DNA of 41,014 bases from contig QILK01000238.1 in assembly GCA_003233345.1 (NCBI GenBank), positions 1 through 41,014 on the forward strand, given 5' to 3'. Numbering within the stretch: the stretch's first letter is position 1; the number at the start of each line of letters is the position of its first letter. The notes beneath the pieces were generated by a model. It ran no database searches, was not told the DNA's origin, and was given only the letters and a program-made list of their open reading frames with translations. Of the stretch, positions 24,777 through 33,391 are shown in pieces. Position numbers and translations under genes: made by a program. The stretch comes from Gammaproteobacteria bacterium. Its GTDB lineage: Bacteria; Pseudomonadota; Gammaproteobacteria; SZUA-21.

Positions 24777-25609
24777 TGGGCATGGGGTCTTTAGAGTCAC
24801 GACCGGAGAGTGGGAAATTATATAGTCATCAGAATATGGCGCGTGCAGAAATTCACCCTTTTTTATTTGGGCAGGTTTCAGTGTTCAGTCGCCAGTGTCC
24901 AGAGAGTGAAAAAAATAATGAAGATTCGCTTCTAATTTGTCCGATTAACGAATCAGCAGGCTTATTAGCGGTGGCAGATGGTATGGGTGGCATGGCCAAG
25001 GGAGATATCGCATCGCGTATTGTCTTGGATACGCTACTCGAATTTATAACAGTGGGAGATACTAATGCGTCTCCGCTGCGTAATTCTGTACTTGATGCGA
25101 TTGAAACGGCTAACACACGGGTGATAGAACTGGGGGTCGGTGCGGGAACGACTTTATCTGTTTTGGAATTTGATGAAAATAAATTTCGATCTTACCAGAT
25201 TGGAGATTCGGTAATATTGGCCGTTGGGCAGCGAGGAAAAATAAAGCTGGAAACCTTGTCTCACTCACCAGTAGGTTATGCAGTTGAATCGGGGTTGCTG
25301 GAAGCGGCGGCCGCAATTAATCACCAGGATCGTCATATGGTCTCGAATTTTATTGGTTCTAGCGAACTTAAAATAGAAGTCGGTTCATGGTTTGAATTTT
25401 CTGACCTCGATACTATTCTTCTCGCCACTGATGGGCTAACGGATAATTTACACATCCCGGAAATAGTCGATACTATTCGAACGGGTAAGCTGGAAGCAAT
25501 ATCGCAAAATCTTGTTACCCTTTCGACAGCAAGAATGGCGGCTCTATCAATCGATTCACCTTGCAAACCGGATGATCTAAGTTTTGTTGTCTTTAGAGGT
25601 GATAAATAA
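24776..25609 (+). CDS. PP2C-family serine/threonine phosphatase
   Basis: The 277-residue protein has the full set of PP2C metal-site motifs: NNEDS (D50), ADGMGGMAKG (D68), GAGTTLSVLEF, QIGDSV, ATDGLTDNL (D219) and PDDLSFV (D266/D267). It should be an active manganese- or magnesium-dependent phosphatase without a membrane anchor. Frames open earlier with GTG, but the ATG at 24776 overlaps the kinase stop by one base and has GGAG eight bases upstream, so it is the likely start. It probably reverses phosphorylation by the adjacent kinase, as in PrkC/PrpC or PpkA/PppA pairs. No type VI secretion genes are present here. Confidence 0.93.
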   Translation: MGMGSLESRPESGKLYSHQNMARAEIHPFLFGQVSVFSRQCPESEKNNEDSLLICPINESAGLLAVADGMGGMAKGDIASRIVLDTLLEFITVGDTNASPLRNSVLDAIETANTRVIELGVGAGTTLSVLEFDENKFRSYQIGDSVILAVGQRGKIKLETLSHSPVGYAVESGLLEAAAAINHQDRHMVSNFIGSSELKIEVGSWFEFSDLDTILLATDGLTDNLHIPEIVDTIRTGKLEAISQNLVTLSTARMAALSIDSPCKPDDLSFVVFRGDK

Positions 25610-25709
25610 TTGTAAAATAACATAAAAGTAAAAAACCGGTATTCCTTGAACCTGGCGGTAGATTGCAACGACATATTATTAACATTAACTTGTTAAGTGG
25701 AGAAAAAAT

Positions 25710-26309
25710 ATGTCTGATTATGATGATTATGCATTAACGGGAGATGTTGACAGTTTATATGATAAATATGATCTGGAAACCGAGTCGGTAGTCATTACCG
25801 GCAATATGCTAAATGGTATTTACGAGGAAAATGAATATGATTCTATTCATTCATTTGGCGAGGCGCCAGAACCTGAGATTGATCGTGGATTAAAACCGGC
25901 AGCTAAATTTCTGGCAAGAGATCATGATAGAGCCGTCGATAGATCTAATGATAACAATACAACTGAAACGTTTCAGTTGCATGTTTCTTCACTGATTAAC
26001 CAGCTAAAAACCTCAGAAGTATTCCCGACGTATTTAACAAAATTATGGATTAGTGCGCTTGAAGCGATTGATGTTAATGATGCCGACCAAGGACTGGAAA
26101 TACTGGATGAAGTCTATCGGCAATTTACTAACGTTTGTTTTTGTTATAGTTCACAGGATAATGAGTACCCATTTCATAATCATAAAAACGAGATATTCTT
26201 TACAGAAAGAAGTACGGTTAAACATGAGTGCAGTTGGGTCGCCTATATACTGAAATCACCGAAAACATTAACAAGCTTCAATAAGCGGGATCAGGTTTTG
26301 CCACGATAA
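25710..26309 (+). CDS. Acidic cytoplasmic protein of unknown function
   Basis: The 199-residue protein begins with a strongly acidic, Tyr-rich region (MSDYDDYALTGDVDSLYDKY) and contains a middle helical part (FQLHVSSLINQLKTSEVFPT, LEAIDVNDADQGLEILDEVYRQF) resembling a small helical-repeat domain. The end has several Cys and His residues (NVCFCYSS, VKHECSW). No signal peptide or membrane helix is present. AGTGGAG lies before the ATG. It is 100 bp downstream of the phosphatase on the same strand and may be a substrate or adaptor of the kinase/phosphatase pair; many Ser, Thr and Tyr residues are available. I do not recognise a family. Confidence 0.7.
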   Translation: MSDYDDYALTGDVDSLYDKYDLETESVVITGNMLNGIYEENEYDSIHSFGEAPEPEIDRGLKPAAKFLARDHDRAVDRSNDNNTTETFQLHVSSLINQLKTSEVFPTYLTKLWISALEAIDVNDADQGLEILDEVYRQFTNVCFCYSSQDNEYPFHNHKNEIFFTERSTVKHECSWVAYILKSPKTLTSFNKRDQVLPR

Positions 26310-26371
26310 GGGGGATTAGCGAGGTTAGAAAATAGCAGGCTCAGCGCTCTGAATTAGGTTACACTCGGTGT

Positions 26372-27349
26372 ATGCAAGCACCGGCATTTTACTTTCCAAT
26401 CCAGAATGGAAAATACGAGGTTAAACCGGGTTTTTTCCCGCTGGATACCCATTTTGGCAATGGGCGGCAGGATTCAAGTCTGTTTCAACTGGATAGCGAT
26501 TTTCAATATTATCGTAGACAAAAATTAAAATCGAGAAGTGAAAAACTCGAAAAATATTTTTGTACTGACCAGATTGAAGGGAAAACATTATCGGCAGCGG
26601 TCGCGCTTATAATCGAGCAATTATGCGCAGACTATAAAAATTATTTTAAGCTCGATTCTACTCACTGGCAATATACTACTCTAGAATGCAGTCTAACCAG
26701 TGAAAAGCTGATATTTGACAGGCAATGGCGGCTGATTGAGTCGGAGGCTGATGTTAATCCGCCTTATCATCACGTGCTTGATGCACTGGCTAGTCAGATT
26801 CAGGAAGACTTGGCATTGCTACAATTTGATAGCGCCTATGGTAATAGGCTTGTCGCTATTCACTTGTGTTTTCCTAACCACTGGGGAGCAGAAAGCAAAA
26901 TCGCGAATAATTTTACAACGATTCACAAGCCGGTTCCCGGTATTGACAATATAAATAAAAAAAGTAGCGCATTGTTAAAAGCTGTTGTCGATAAAGGTCC
27001 GATGGTTCGTTTTGCTTGGGGTTTGAGTACAGACAAACGTTTGAATCATCATCCACAACCTGCAGAAGGACAAGATCAAAGTCTTTGGCATGGTAGAAAA
27101 TTCAATGCAAATGATCCATGTTTGTTTATGCGAGTAGAGCGTCAGGTTTGTTGGGGACTGCATCAAAGTCAGAGTTTGCTTTTTACAATTAATACGCGTT
27201 TTATCGATTGTCACGAGATTAAGAAGAACCGTCACAGGTTATCGCAGTTAATTTCAGCGATTTCATCAATGAGCAAAGAATCGTTAAACTACAAAGGGCT
27301 GGATGAAGATAAAAGCGCGATTATAAACTGGTTAAGGCGTCCGAATTGA
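26372..27349 (+). CDS. Heme-dependent oxidative N-demethylase family protein (DUF3445)
   Basis: The 325-residue protein matches the DUF3445 pattern: FFPLDTHFG near the N-terminus, HLCFPNHWGAESKI, then FTTIHKPVPGI, and RVERQVCWGLHQSQSLLFTI near the C-terminus. Members of this family include the heme-containing dimethylamine monooxygenase subunit, which oxidatively removes a methyl group from secondary amines. Partner subunits of that system are not seen in the window, so the substrate is open. The gene starts 62 bp after the acidic protein gene on the same strand but shares no obvious function with it. It is convergent with the ankyrin gene, 35 bp away. Confidence 0.85.
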   Translation: MQAPAFYFPIQNGKYEVKPGFFPLDTHFGNGRQDSSLFQLDSDFQYYRRQKLKSRSEKLEKYFCTDQIEGKTLSAAVALIIEQLCADYKNYFKLDSTHWQYTTLECSLTSEKLIFDRQWRLIESEADVNPPYHHVLDALASQIQEDLALLQFDSAYGNRLVAIHLCFPNHWGAESKIANNFTTIHKPVPGIDNINKKSSALLKAVVDKGPMVRFAWGLSTDKRLNHHPQPAEGQDQSLWHGRKFNANDPCLFMRVERQVCWGLHQSQSLLFTINTRFIDCHEIKKNRHRLSQLISAISSMSKESLNYKGLDEDKSAIINWLRRPN

Positions 27350-27384
27350 AGCAAAACCCGAATAAATCTCCCGCGCGATGCCGG

Positions 27385-28725
27385 TTAGTGTATATGGCTA
27401 GCTGTTTCTTTATTCCAGGATTGTAACAAAGAGATTATTTTTTGATGGCCCTTTTCTTTAGCATAATCGATTGGGTACTTACCAAACTTGTCGCGAGTAC
27501 GTATCTTGGAGCCCTTGGCTAGTAAAAAACGCACGACATCCGCATGCCCACCGGCGGCGGCCGAACGTAGCGCTGTTCCACCCTGATGATTGGTCTGATG
27601 AATATCTGCACCGTGATGAATCAGTGATTTTACCAGTTCCAGTTTTCCCATATAAGCGGCGAGTAATAGTGCTGTTGCACCGCCTTTATTTTTAAGGTTT
27701 GGTTTGGCGCCCGCTTTTAGAAGATATTTAAAGGAGGCCGCGTCGCCTCTGGCGACGGCGATCATTAATGGGCTTAATGCCCCGGATATCTGATTGACCG
27801 GCGCGCCAGCATAGACCATTTCGGAGACAAGAAAATTCTTTTTATAAGCAATCGCGGTGTGCAGTGCAGCGCCCACAGAAGAGGCCTGTGTGGTCAGAGG
27901 TATGTCTGCTTTTTTAAACGCCTGAATAGTTTTCCAGTCTCCCGAAAGTATAGCAAAACCTAGTGCGTTAAATTTTTCAGGACCTTGCAACAAAGGATCG
28001 GCACCACGATTAATTAAAAAGGCAACACTGGTCGAGTGCCCCCCGCGGGCGGCGACCATTAACGGCGTGACCTTAAACCGGCTAGTGCCTTTATAAGACT
28101 CGCCAGCAGCAATTAGAAAAGACAGAACATTCGTGTGACCTTTCATTGCGGAAACATGGGCCGCATTCTGGCCATCGACATTTTGTTGATTGGTATTAGC
28201 ACCGGCCACTAAAAGTTGTTTTACTGATTCCAAGTGCCCCATTTGCGAATGGGCAATAAGCGCTGTGCGCTTGAACTTGTCTTTGTGATTAACATTCGCC
28301 CCGGCACCAATAAGCAACGGTACAATTTTATCGGCATTGGGACTCGCAGCCGCTGTAATTAGTGGCGTTTCGCCATCGCGATTTGAATAGTTTGGGTTCG
28401 CTTTGGCGGCCAGCAAAATGCGTACGATAGCTTCATGCCCTGCGTAAGATGCGATAATTAACGGAGTCAATCTGTTCTTGATCGGCGTATTAACATTGGC
28501 GCCAGATTTAATTAGTCTTTTAACATCGGAAATATCACCCAGCGCCGCTGATCGAAACAACTGTGAGGCCTTACTTTGAGGTTCAGGTTTAATAGAGTTT
28601 GCTGCTGTGAGCTGCGGTGAATGTAGATTCGATTTGCGATTATCATTGCTGTTGGAGATCGCCAATACAGTCAGTGTGTTAGAAATAGAGAGTGTAAATA
28701 GTATAAATATCGCCAATTTTGACAT
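27385..28725 (-). CDS. Large exported ankyrin-repeat protein
   Basis: The 446-residue protein has an N-terminal signal segment (LAIFILFTLSISNTLTVLA) and then about eleven ankyrin units filling residues 55-440, with many textbook repeats such as NRDGETPLITAAASPNADKI and GGATALLLAAYMGKLELVKS. The sixth and seventh units (GPEKFNALGFAILSGDWKTI, VGAALHTAIAYKKNFLVSEM) are more divergent. It should be a periplasmic or surface binding scaffold; the partner is unknown. An AGGTG lies about ten bases before the ATG. It is monocistronic. Confidence 0.9.
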   Translation of the reverse strand: MSKLAIFILFTLSISNTLTVLAISNSNDNRKSNLHSPQLTAANSIKPEPQSKASQLFRSAALGDISDVKRLIKSGANVNTPIKNRLTPLIIASYAGHEAIVRILLAAKANPNYSNRDGETPLITAAASPNADKIVPLLIGAGANVNHKDKFKRTALIAHSQMGHLESVKQLLVAGANTNQQNVDGQNAAHVSAMKGHTNVLSFLIAAGESYKGTSRFKVTPLMVAARGGHSTSVAFLINRGADPLLQGPEKFNALGFAILSGDWKTIQAFKKADIPLTTQASSVGAALHTAIAYKKNFLVSEMVYAGAPVNQISGALSPLMIAVARGDAASFKYLLKAGAKPNLKNKGGATALLLAAYMGKLELVKSLIHHGADIHQTNHQGGTALRSAAAGGHADVVRFLLAKGSKIRTRDKFGKYPIDYAKEKGHQKIISLLQSWNKETASHIH

Positions 28726-29186
28726 ACGCTAACATCACCTTTTTTATCGCTTTAGGGCTTATATTGCCAATCCGTTTTTTCTGTTGCCTAGGTATTGTAC
28801 CGCGCATAAGCAATAGCGTCTATTAGTCGTAAATAGGTATTAATGTTAATTATGACGGTAATAATTCAGCATGGATAGTGTAACTAACAGATAATTATAG
28901 AAAAATATTAATATTTGAGTTTATTGAACCCCTATGGGAAATATGTAAACCAGTAACTAAGCATTTTGTTACCTGTACTGGCGCTAGCAATTGTATGAGT
29001 TTTAGTCATGTTTTGGTGTAATGGACTATATGCCATTCAACTACTAACTGAACAAATTCGTCAATAGAGCCGGTCTATATAGGTAAAAATTGTCCCGTAT
29101 TTGTTGCTATCAGTAAATTAGGTAGAATAGTGTCTTAAGTAATAATTAATGGACTAGTTTTATTCAGTTAACTACAGGAGAAGCAA
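28726..29186. other. AT-rich divergent intergenic region
   Basis: No gene is visible on either strand in these 461 bases. They should carry the promoter of the ankyrin gene on one strand and that of the DsrE-like gene on the other. Confidence 0.5.
29101..29128 (+). promoter_or_regulatory. Candidate sigma-70 promoter
   Basis: TTGTTG, a 16-bp spacer and TAGAAT lie about 58 bp before the DsrE-like gene. The match is moderate. Confidence 0.35.
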
Positions 29187-29648
29187 ATGGGAGATTTCCT
29201 TAATAAATCGCTAGGATTGGCGATGTTGGTAATTGTCACTGTGGTGCTAACAAGTTGTACTACGTTTAGAAAAAAAGCAGATAACGGTTATTACAAACAG
29301 CGTGTAGTTTACCATTTTAATAATATCGAAACAGCTTATAGAGGATTACGCAATATCGACAATCATTTAAATGCTGTTAATGAGAAAAACACAGAAGTGA
29401 TAGCGGTTACCCATGGAGGTGGTGCCTATATGCTGGTTAATGGTATTCAGGATAAAAGTGGAAAAACATTTGATTCGTATCTAGCAAAACTGGCTAATCG
29501 TGGTGTTAAGTTTCAAATATGTTCCAATACCCTCAGAAATAAAAAGATACCTAAATCCAAAATCAGTATTCATGCAACCGTTGTTCCATCCGGCGCTGCT
29601 CAGTTGGTTCACTTGCAGCAAAAAGGTTATATTTATATTAAACCTTAG
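29187..29648 (+). CDS. DsrE-family lipoprotein
   Basis: The 153-residue protein has a lipoprotein signal ending LTSC (Cys 24), so it is anchored in the envelope. The rest is a DsrE-like fold: QRVVYHFNNIETAYRGLRNIDNHL, EVIAVTHGGGAYML, then YLAKLANRGVKFQICSNTLRN and VPSGAAQLVHLQQKGYIYI. The single Cys in KFQICSNTL is at the position where DsrE-family proteins can carry sulfur. Members are often near sulfur-oxidation genes. The ATG has AGGAGA six bases upstream, and a strong terminator follows, so it forms a single-gene unit. Confidence 0.85.
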   Translation: MGDFLNKSLGLAMLVIVTVVLTSCTTFRKKADNGYYKQRVVYHFNNIETAYRGLRNIDNHLNAVNEKNTEVIAVTHGGGAYMLVNGIQDKSGKTFDSYLAKLANRGVKFQICSNTLRNKKIPKSKISIHATVVPSGAAQLVHLQQKGYIYIKP

Positions 29649-29668
29649 CGTTGCTGTCGCAATTTTAA

Positions 29669-29711
29669 AAAGATCAAAAGGCCGGTATAGGCCTTTTGAT
29701 CTTTGTAATTT
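29669..29711 (+). terminator. Rho-independent terminator after the DsrE-like gene
   Basis: A perfect 15-bp stem (AAAGATCAAAAGGCC / GGCCTTTTGATCTTT) with a 6-nt loop is followed by a T-rich tract (TTTGTAATTTTTTT). It lies just 20 bp past the stop codon. Confidence 0.93.
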
Positions 29712-29742
29712 TTTTATAGGTTATTTAATAGTCGTTCGCCAA

Positions 29743-30573
29743 ATGATTTTAAATACTAGAAAATTAGTCCTTATTACGCTGGTTTGCTGCATCGGATTTT
29801 TTCTGTCGGCATGTACCTCCACTGGCGTCAATATTAAAACTGAAGTGGTCAAGTATGGGAAGCTGGAATATTATAGCGTTGAAAAGGGGGCGCCAAGAAT
29901 TGTATTTATCAACGGGGGTGGGCCTTCGAATTATAAGGTATGGAGAAGTGTTTACGCTGAAATTCAAAAAAAACATTCTGTTTTTGCCTATAATCGCTTT
30001 GGCGCTGGAAAGAGTAGCAAGACAAAAATTCCCCAATCGGCTTCAGAAGTAGTAGACAATTTGCACCGGTTATTGAAGCAGGCAAGTTACAAACCTAAGT
30101 ATATACTCGTCGGGCATTCTCTAGGTGGGTTGTATGCAAATCTATATGCGCGACGCTATCCACAAGAAGTGGCCGGTGTGGTGTTGGTTGATGCTGTCCA
30201 TCCGGCGTTTAATAAAAGGCTTAAACAAGCAAACATAAAACAGGGTAAGCTCGGCAAAACATTATTAAATATATATAGAAAAACTAATCCAACGAAATAT
30301 TCAGAAGTGGCAAGCATGCGCATTAACCGTGTGCAATTACAGCAGGCTGCGGCCTTTCCAGCCGTGCCGCTGACAGTGGTCAGTGCTGGAAAAATTGGGG
30401 GGAGCAAAAAGCGCGTGCAAGTCATCAGAAAACTGCAATTAGAACTAGTTGCATTATCCCCACACGCACGGCATGTCATCGCTAAAAAAAGCGGTCATAT
30501 GATTCAGCGTAATGAGCCAGAATTGATCATAAATGTAATTCAAGAGATGATTGCCAAAGTTAGTAAGTACTGA
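29743..30573 (+). CDS. Alpha/beta-hydrolase lipoprotein
   Basis: The 276-residue protein starts at an ATG that gives a lipoprotein signal ending LSAC; longer frames open at 29500 run back through the terminator and are not real. The hydrolase core has the oxyanion-region motif FINGGGPSNYKVW, the nucleophile elbow GHSLGG with S126, and the catalytic His in KKSGHMIQ (H252). The catalytic acid is less clear. It is an esterase or peptidase-like enzyme anchored to the envelope, with unknown substrate. The ribosome site is weak. A strong terminator follows. Confidence 0.85.
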   Translation: MILNTRKLVLITLVCCIGFFLSACTSTGVNIKTEVVKYGKLEYYSVEKGAPRIVFINGGGPSNYKVWRSVYAEIQKKHSVFAYNRFGAGKSSKTKIPQSASEVVDNLHRLLKQASYKPKYILVGHSLGGLYANLYARRYPQEVAGVVLVDAVHPAFNKRLKQANIKQGKLGKTLLNIYRKTNPTKYSEVASMRINRVQLQQAAAFPAVPLTVVSAGKIGGSKKRVQVIRKLQLELVALSPHARHVIAKKSGHMIQRNEPELIINVIQEMIAKVSKY

Positions 30574-30587
30574 CTATACGTGGTGTA

Positions 30588-30621
30588 AAATAGAGTGCTA
30601 GTTAGAACTAGCACTCTATTT
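30588..30621. terminator. Bidirectional rho-independent terminator
   Basis: A 12-bp perfect stem TAGAGTGCTAGT / ACTAGCACTCTA around the loop TAGA is extended by A-T pairs on both sides. It serves the convergent hydrolase gene and the minus-strand arginine-rich protein gene. Confidence 0.9.
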
Positions 30622-30646
30622 ATTTTTTAGCGTAAGCGGTTTGCCA

Positions 30647-31420
30647 CTATTCCCGGCAGGCTAGTTTACCGGCCATCTTTTGACCGCAAACCTTGAGCCA
30701 GACATTCCGTTTACCGTGTTTCATGATATGGCGGCAGGCAATCCTGCGACCATTTTCTCGATAGGATTTAAAGGTAACGGTGCGACCATCACGACATTGC
30801 AATTCGGTCGTGGAAACCCGTGGGATATCGAGATCATCCTGATTGTGTTTATTCTTACCGTGCGTAGGTTTACGGTATTTTTTGCGATTCTGATGGCGAC
30901 GTTTATGTTCGAGATGGCGACGCTGTTTCCGGAGACGGAGACGTTGCTGTCGAATACGGCGCTGTCGAATACGGCGTTGGTGTCTAAGACGATGGCGTTG
31001 TTGTCGGAGGCGTTGGCGTTGCACGCGCATGCGCTGACGTTGTTTTTTTAGCCGGACATGTTGGCGATGTAGTTGTCGACGACGGAGTTCACGGCGAAAA
31101 CGGCGGTCGCGGCGAATATTTTTAGCCTGATTTGGGTCGTTGGTATTTGCCGAATCATTGCTATTGGAAGGATCATGATTTGTATCCACAGGCATGACAG
31201 GGTTGGATATTGCAACAGGTTCTACCGGGTTGGGTGTGACATCAGGTTCTACCGTGCTGGGTGGTTCTGGGGCAGTGTTAGCATTCGGATCAATAATGGT
31301 TAAAGAGTCTCTTGAATTCCTGAGTGTGGAATTGTTAGAGTCGGATTCCGCAAATGCGGAGCTAACGATTAGACTGCCAGAAAAGAATAGGATAACGATT
31401 GTAAGGACATTTTTTTTCAT
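30647..31420 (-). CDS. Secreted arginine-rich protein with Cys-containing C-terminal domain
   Basis: The 257-residue protein has a signal peptide (VLTIVILFFSGSLIVSSAFA), a Pro/Asn-rich spacer (PEPPSTVEPDVTPNPVEP), then about 100 residues made almost only of Arg, Gln, Lys, His and Leu (for example RRELRRRQLHRQHVRLKKQR), likely a long basic helix. The last 60 residues form a small domain with four Cys (LQCRDGRT, IACRHIM, KVCGQK, KLACRE), which suggests two disulfides. The ATG at 31420 has GGGTGA upstream; a GTG three codons earlier is less likely. The segment DSLTIIDPN just after the signal peptide faintly recalls the TMNVV-x-HDDP motif. No known family is recognised. Confidence 0.75.
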   Translation of the reverse strand: MKKNVLTIVILFFSGSLIVSSAFAESDSNNSTLRNSRDSLTIIDPNANTAPEPPSTVEPDVTPNPVEPVAISNPVMPVDTNHDPSNSNDSANTNDPNQAKNIRRDRRFRRELRRRQLHRQHVRLKKQRQRMRVQRQRLRQQRHRLRHQRRIRQRRIRQQRLRLRKQRRHLEHKRRHQNRKKYRKPTHGKNKHNQDDLDIPRVSTTELQCRDGRTVTFKSYRENGRRIACRHIMKHGKRNVWLKVCGQKMAGKLACRE

Positions 31421-31553
31421 ATAGATCACCCGGGATACAGTAGACGCATATCAGGTTGGCGACCATTTTTGTTAAACCTTGTGAGAGCTACGTCACACTA
31501 TAGCGAGAGTATAAGCTGAAATAGGGAAATGAGTTTTAACTCGAAAGGATTAT

Positions 31554-32084
31554 TTATTTTCTCGAGAGCGCGGCGTGCGCCGTTTGCCGGATTTCGATAT
31601 GTTTGTCTTTAGTTAAAAGCAGTAGGGTTTTTTTCAATGTATTAAGATTTTTAGCGACTTCCATACGAATATCCGGGTCCGGGTCTTTCGCCAAAATTGT
31701 CAGCGCACCGACAGGTACATATTCAAAACGAGCCGTTACGCGACGGACATCGGTAACCTTGTCTTTTGCAAGAATTAAAAAGGTTTTGTCTTTGGTGGAT
31801 AAATTGGTGGCAACCGCGATTCTGACATTCATCGAAGAATCTTTAGCGAGTGCATGTAAGGTAGCGCCGGAAGAGCGACGATTGCTGGCGACGGCTACCC
31901 TAACTTTTGAGCTCAGACTGTTAGAGAGTTTTTCCAGTTCAGCGGGCTTGGTGTTAGCATGAGAAGCTTTACGATATTCCGACTCAGCTTCGGCTCCAGC
32001 CGGTATTACCAGCAAAATTAATATTGCGCATAAAACCGATGGATTGTGAATTTTATTTAAACGTCTATTCATGCTAATCGTCAT
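31554..32084 (-). CDS. Exported leucine-rich-repeat-variant (LRV) protein
   Basis: After a signal segment (SVLCAILILLVIPAGAEA) the protein has about five 24-residue helical repeats with the LRV pattern VRxAVAxNxxxxxxxLxxLAKD: SKVRVAVASNRRSSGATLHA, MNVRIAVATNLSTKDKTFLI, and three more degenerate units. LRV repeats form a curved solenoid; the iron-sulfur cluster found in the Azotobacter protein needs an N-terminal Cys cluster that is absent here. The ATG at 32084 or 32072 could be the start. It is in a minus-strand group with two other exported protein genes. Confidence 0.8.
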   Translation of the reverse strand: MTISMNRRLNKIHNPSVLCAILILLVIPAGAEAESEYRKASHANTKPAELEKLSNSLSSKVRVAVASNRRSSGATLHALAKDSSMNVRIAVATNLSTKDKTFLILAKDKVTDVRRVTARFEYVPVGALTILAKDPDPDIRMEVAKNLNTLKKTLLLLTKDKHIEIRQTAHAALSRK

Positions 32085-32119
32085 AAAACAAAAAATTAAT
32101 ACAGGTCTACCAATGGATG

Positions 32120-32641
32120 CTAATTTTTAGCGGTTTTACAAATATTTATCATCTTACCCAGGCGATGGGAAATCTTTTTTTTCTGACTGGAGTCTATGCG
32201 CAAGTAATAGTCACTAATAGTGCGCACCTGTCTACAGCGACGTCCCCGACATGCTTTATGCATTCGCTTGGTAATGCATTCGCCTTTACCCTTATCGCAA
32301 GACAGCTTAATCCGGTCTGAGGCTACGATCGAGTTAAGTTTAATCAGGCGAAACGGAATTCGAAAATCAGCGCCATGGTTGGCGGTGCTGCTACCCTTAG
32401 ACTTGTCATGCCACTCTAGCCGCCAATTAATCAAAAGCTCGCAGCCGTTAGCATTATAGCTAAAGCGCTCTTTTTTGGTTTTGCTGCCAATATTACCTAC
32501 CGTGTTTCTGACCGCATACTTGGAAAGGGCTGAAGTAACACGCGCATTATGATGGCCGCTTGGTTCTGCTGCATTAACGGAAAGAAACGGAAAAGCTACC
32601 GCTAAAGAAACAAAAATTAAATAAATTTTATTATTTATCAT
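32120..32641 (-). CDS. Secreted Cys-containing protein of unknown function
   Basis: The 173-residue protein has a signal peptide (NNKIYLIFVSLAVAFPFLSVNA) and a basic soluble domain with Cys residues in NGCELLI, KLSCDKGKGECI, HKACRGRRCRQ and INICKTA, which could form disulfides. A TTG six codons earlier opens the frame, but the ATG at 32641 is the natural start. I do not recognise a family. The 35-bp gap to the LRV gene downstream suggests cotranscription. Confidence 0.7.
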   Translation of the reverse strand: MINNKIYLIFVSLAVAFPFLSVNAAEPSGHHNARVTSALSKYAVRNTVGNIGSKTKKERFSYNANGCELLINWRLEWHDKSKGSSTANHGADFRIPFRLIKLNSIVASDRIKLSCDKGKGECITKRMHKACRGRRCRQVRTISDYYLRIDSSQKKKISHRLGKMINICKTAKN

Positions 32642-32923
32642 GGTATTAGTGTAGAACAAATGTTTAGTTAAGTTTTATAATTATAGAAGCTAATTCTAGA
32701 CCCAAATTAATCAAAAAACCAGCAAAAACACTAATTCACCTAGTTTTTGAAAGTTATCACCCGTGTTTACATAATAGATAATGCGCTGCTTTGAAAATTA
32801 ATTGAGCGAGTTTCCCTGCTTATTTTGAACCCTATCACATTTTCACACGACGAATAAGGGAATACGATAACTATTTCAAAAAAACATTTACTTATATCAG
32901 CTATATTAATAAAACTGGAAATA

Positions 32924-33337
32924 ATGGATTTGACTATGATGGAATTAAGGTACAGCAGTTTATTAAGGATTCATGGAATACTGCTAATAACAGTAGGTTT
33001 GGTGTTTCAATTAGCGTATTTTTTTAAGTCTAGTGAGCTTTCGATCGGCCTGCAGTTGACATCATATACTATCGTAATATTAAGCGTTATCGCCATCGCC
33101 TTGATGACAAAGCGTATATATATAAAGACGTCCAGTGATTATATTGTGCTTAAATTGTCGCCTCTAAAAAAAGAGCGAAAAATATATCATTATGATATCA
33201 GCGAGATCTTGCTTAATAGTGAATATGTTTTGATTAGATATGGGTCGCAAAACACCAGCGTCCGGGTTCCGTTAAGGATGTTTCGGTCTGGCGACGCCGC
33301 TCGGTTAGTGGCTAGAATCAAGCATGTCATTATCTAA
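32924..33337 (+). CDS. Small membrane protein with two helices and PH-like domain
   Basis: The 137-residue protein has two membrane helices (HGILLITVGLVFQLAYFF and LTSYTIVILSVIAIALM) followed by a beta-rich cytoplasmic part (IYIKTSSDYIVLKLSPLKKE, EILLNSEYVLIRYG) resembling the bacterial PH-like domains of DUF304-type proteins. GGAAATA lies directly before the ATG. The gene is isolated between two minus-strand genes. Function unknown. Confidence 0.7.
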   Translation: MDLTMMELRYSSLLRIHGILLITVGLVFQLAYFFKSSELSIGLQLTSYTIVILSVIAIALMTKRIYIKTSSDYIVLKLSPLKKERKIYHYDISEILLNSEYVLIRYGSQNTSVRVPLRMFRSGDAARLVARIKHVII

Positions 33338-33391
33338 ATTTTAAAAACTGGTTATACGTCCCTGTATAGAAATACCAAAATGCTTGTATCT

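Noticed and set aside
29500-29742. N-terminal extension of the alpha/beta-hydrolase frame
   Set aside because: It overlaps the DsrE-like gene and its terminator, and the lipoprotein signal begins only at 29743.
30680-31424. Several plus-strand frames antisense to the arginine-rich protein gene
   Set aside because: They are shadows of its biased codons; the minus-strand frame has a signal peptide and SD sequence.
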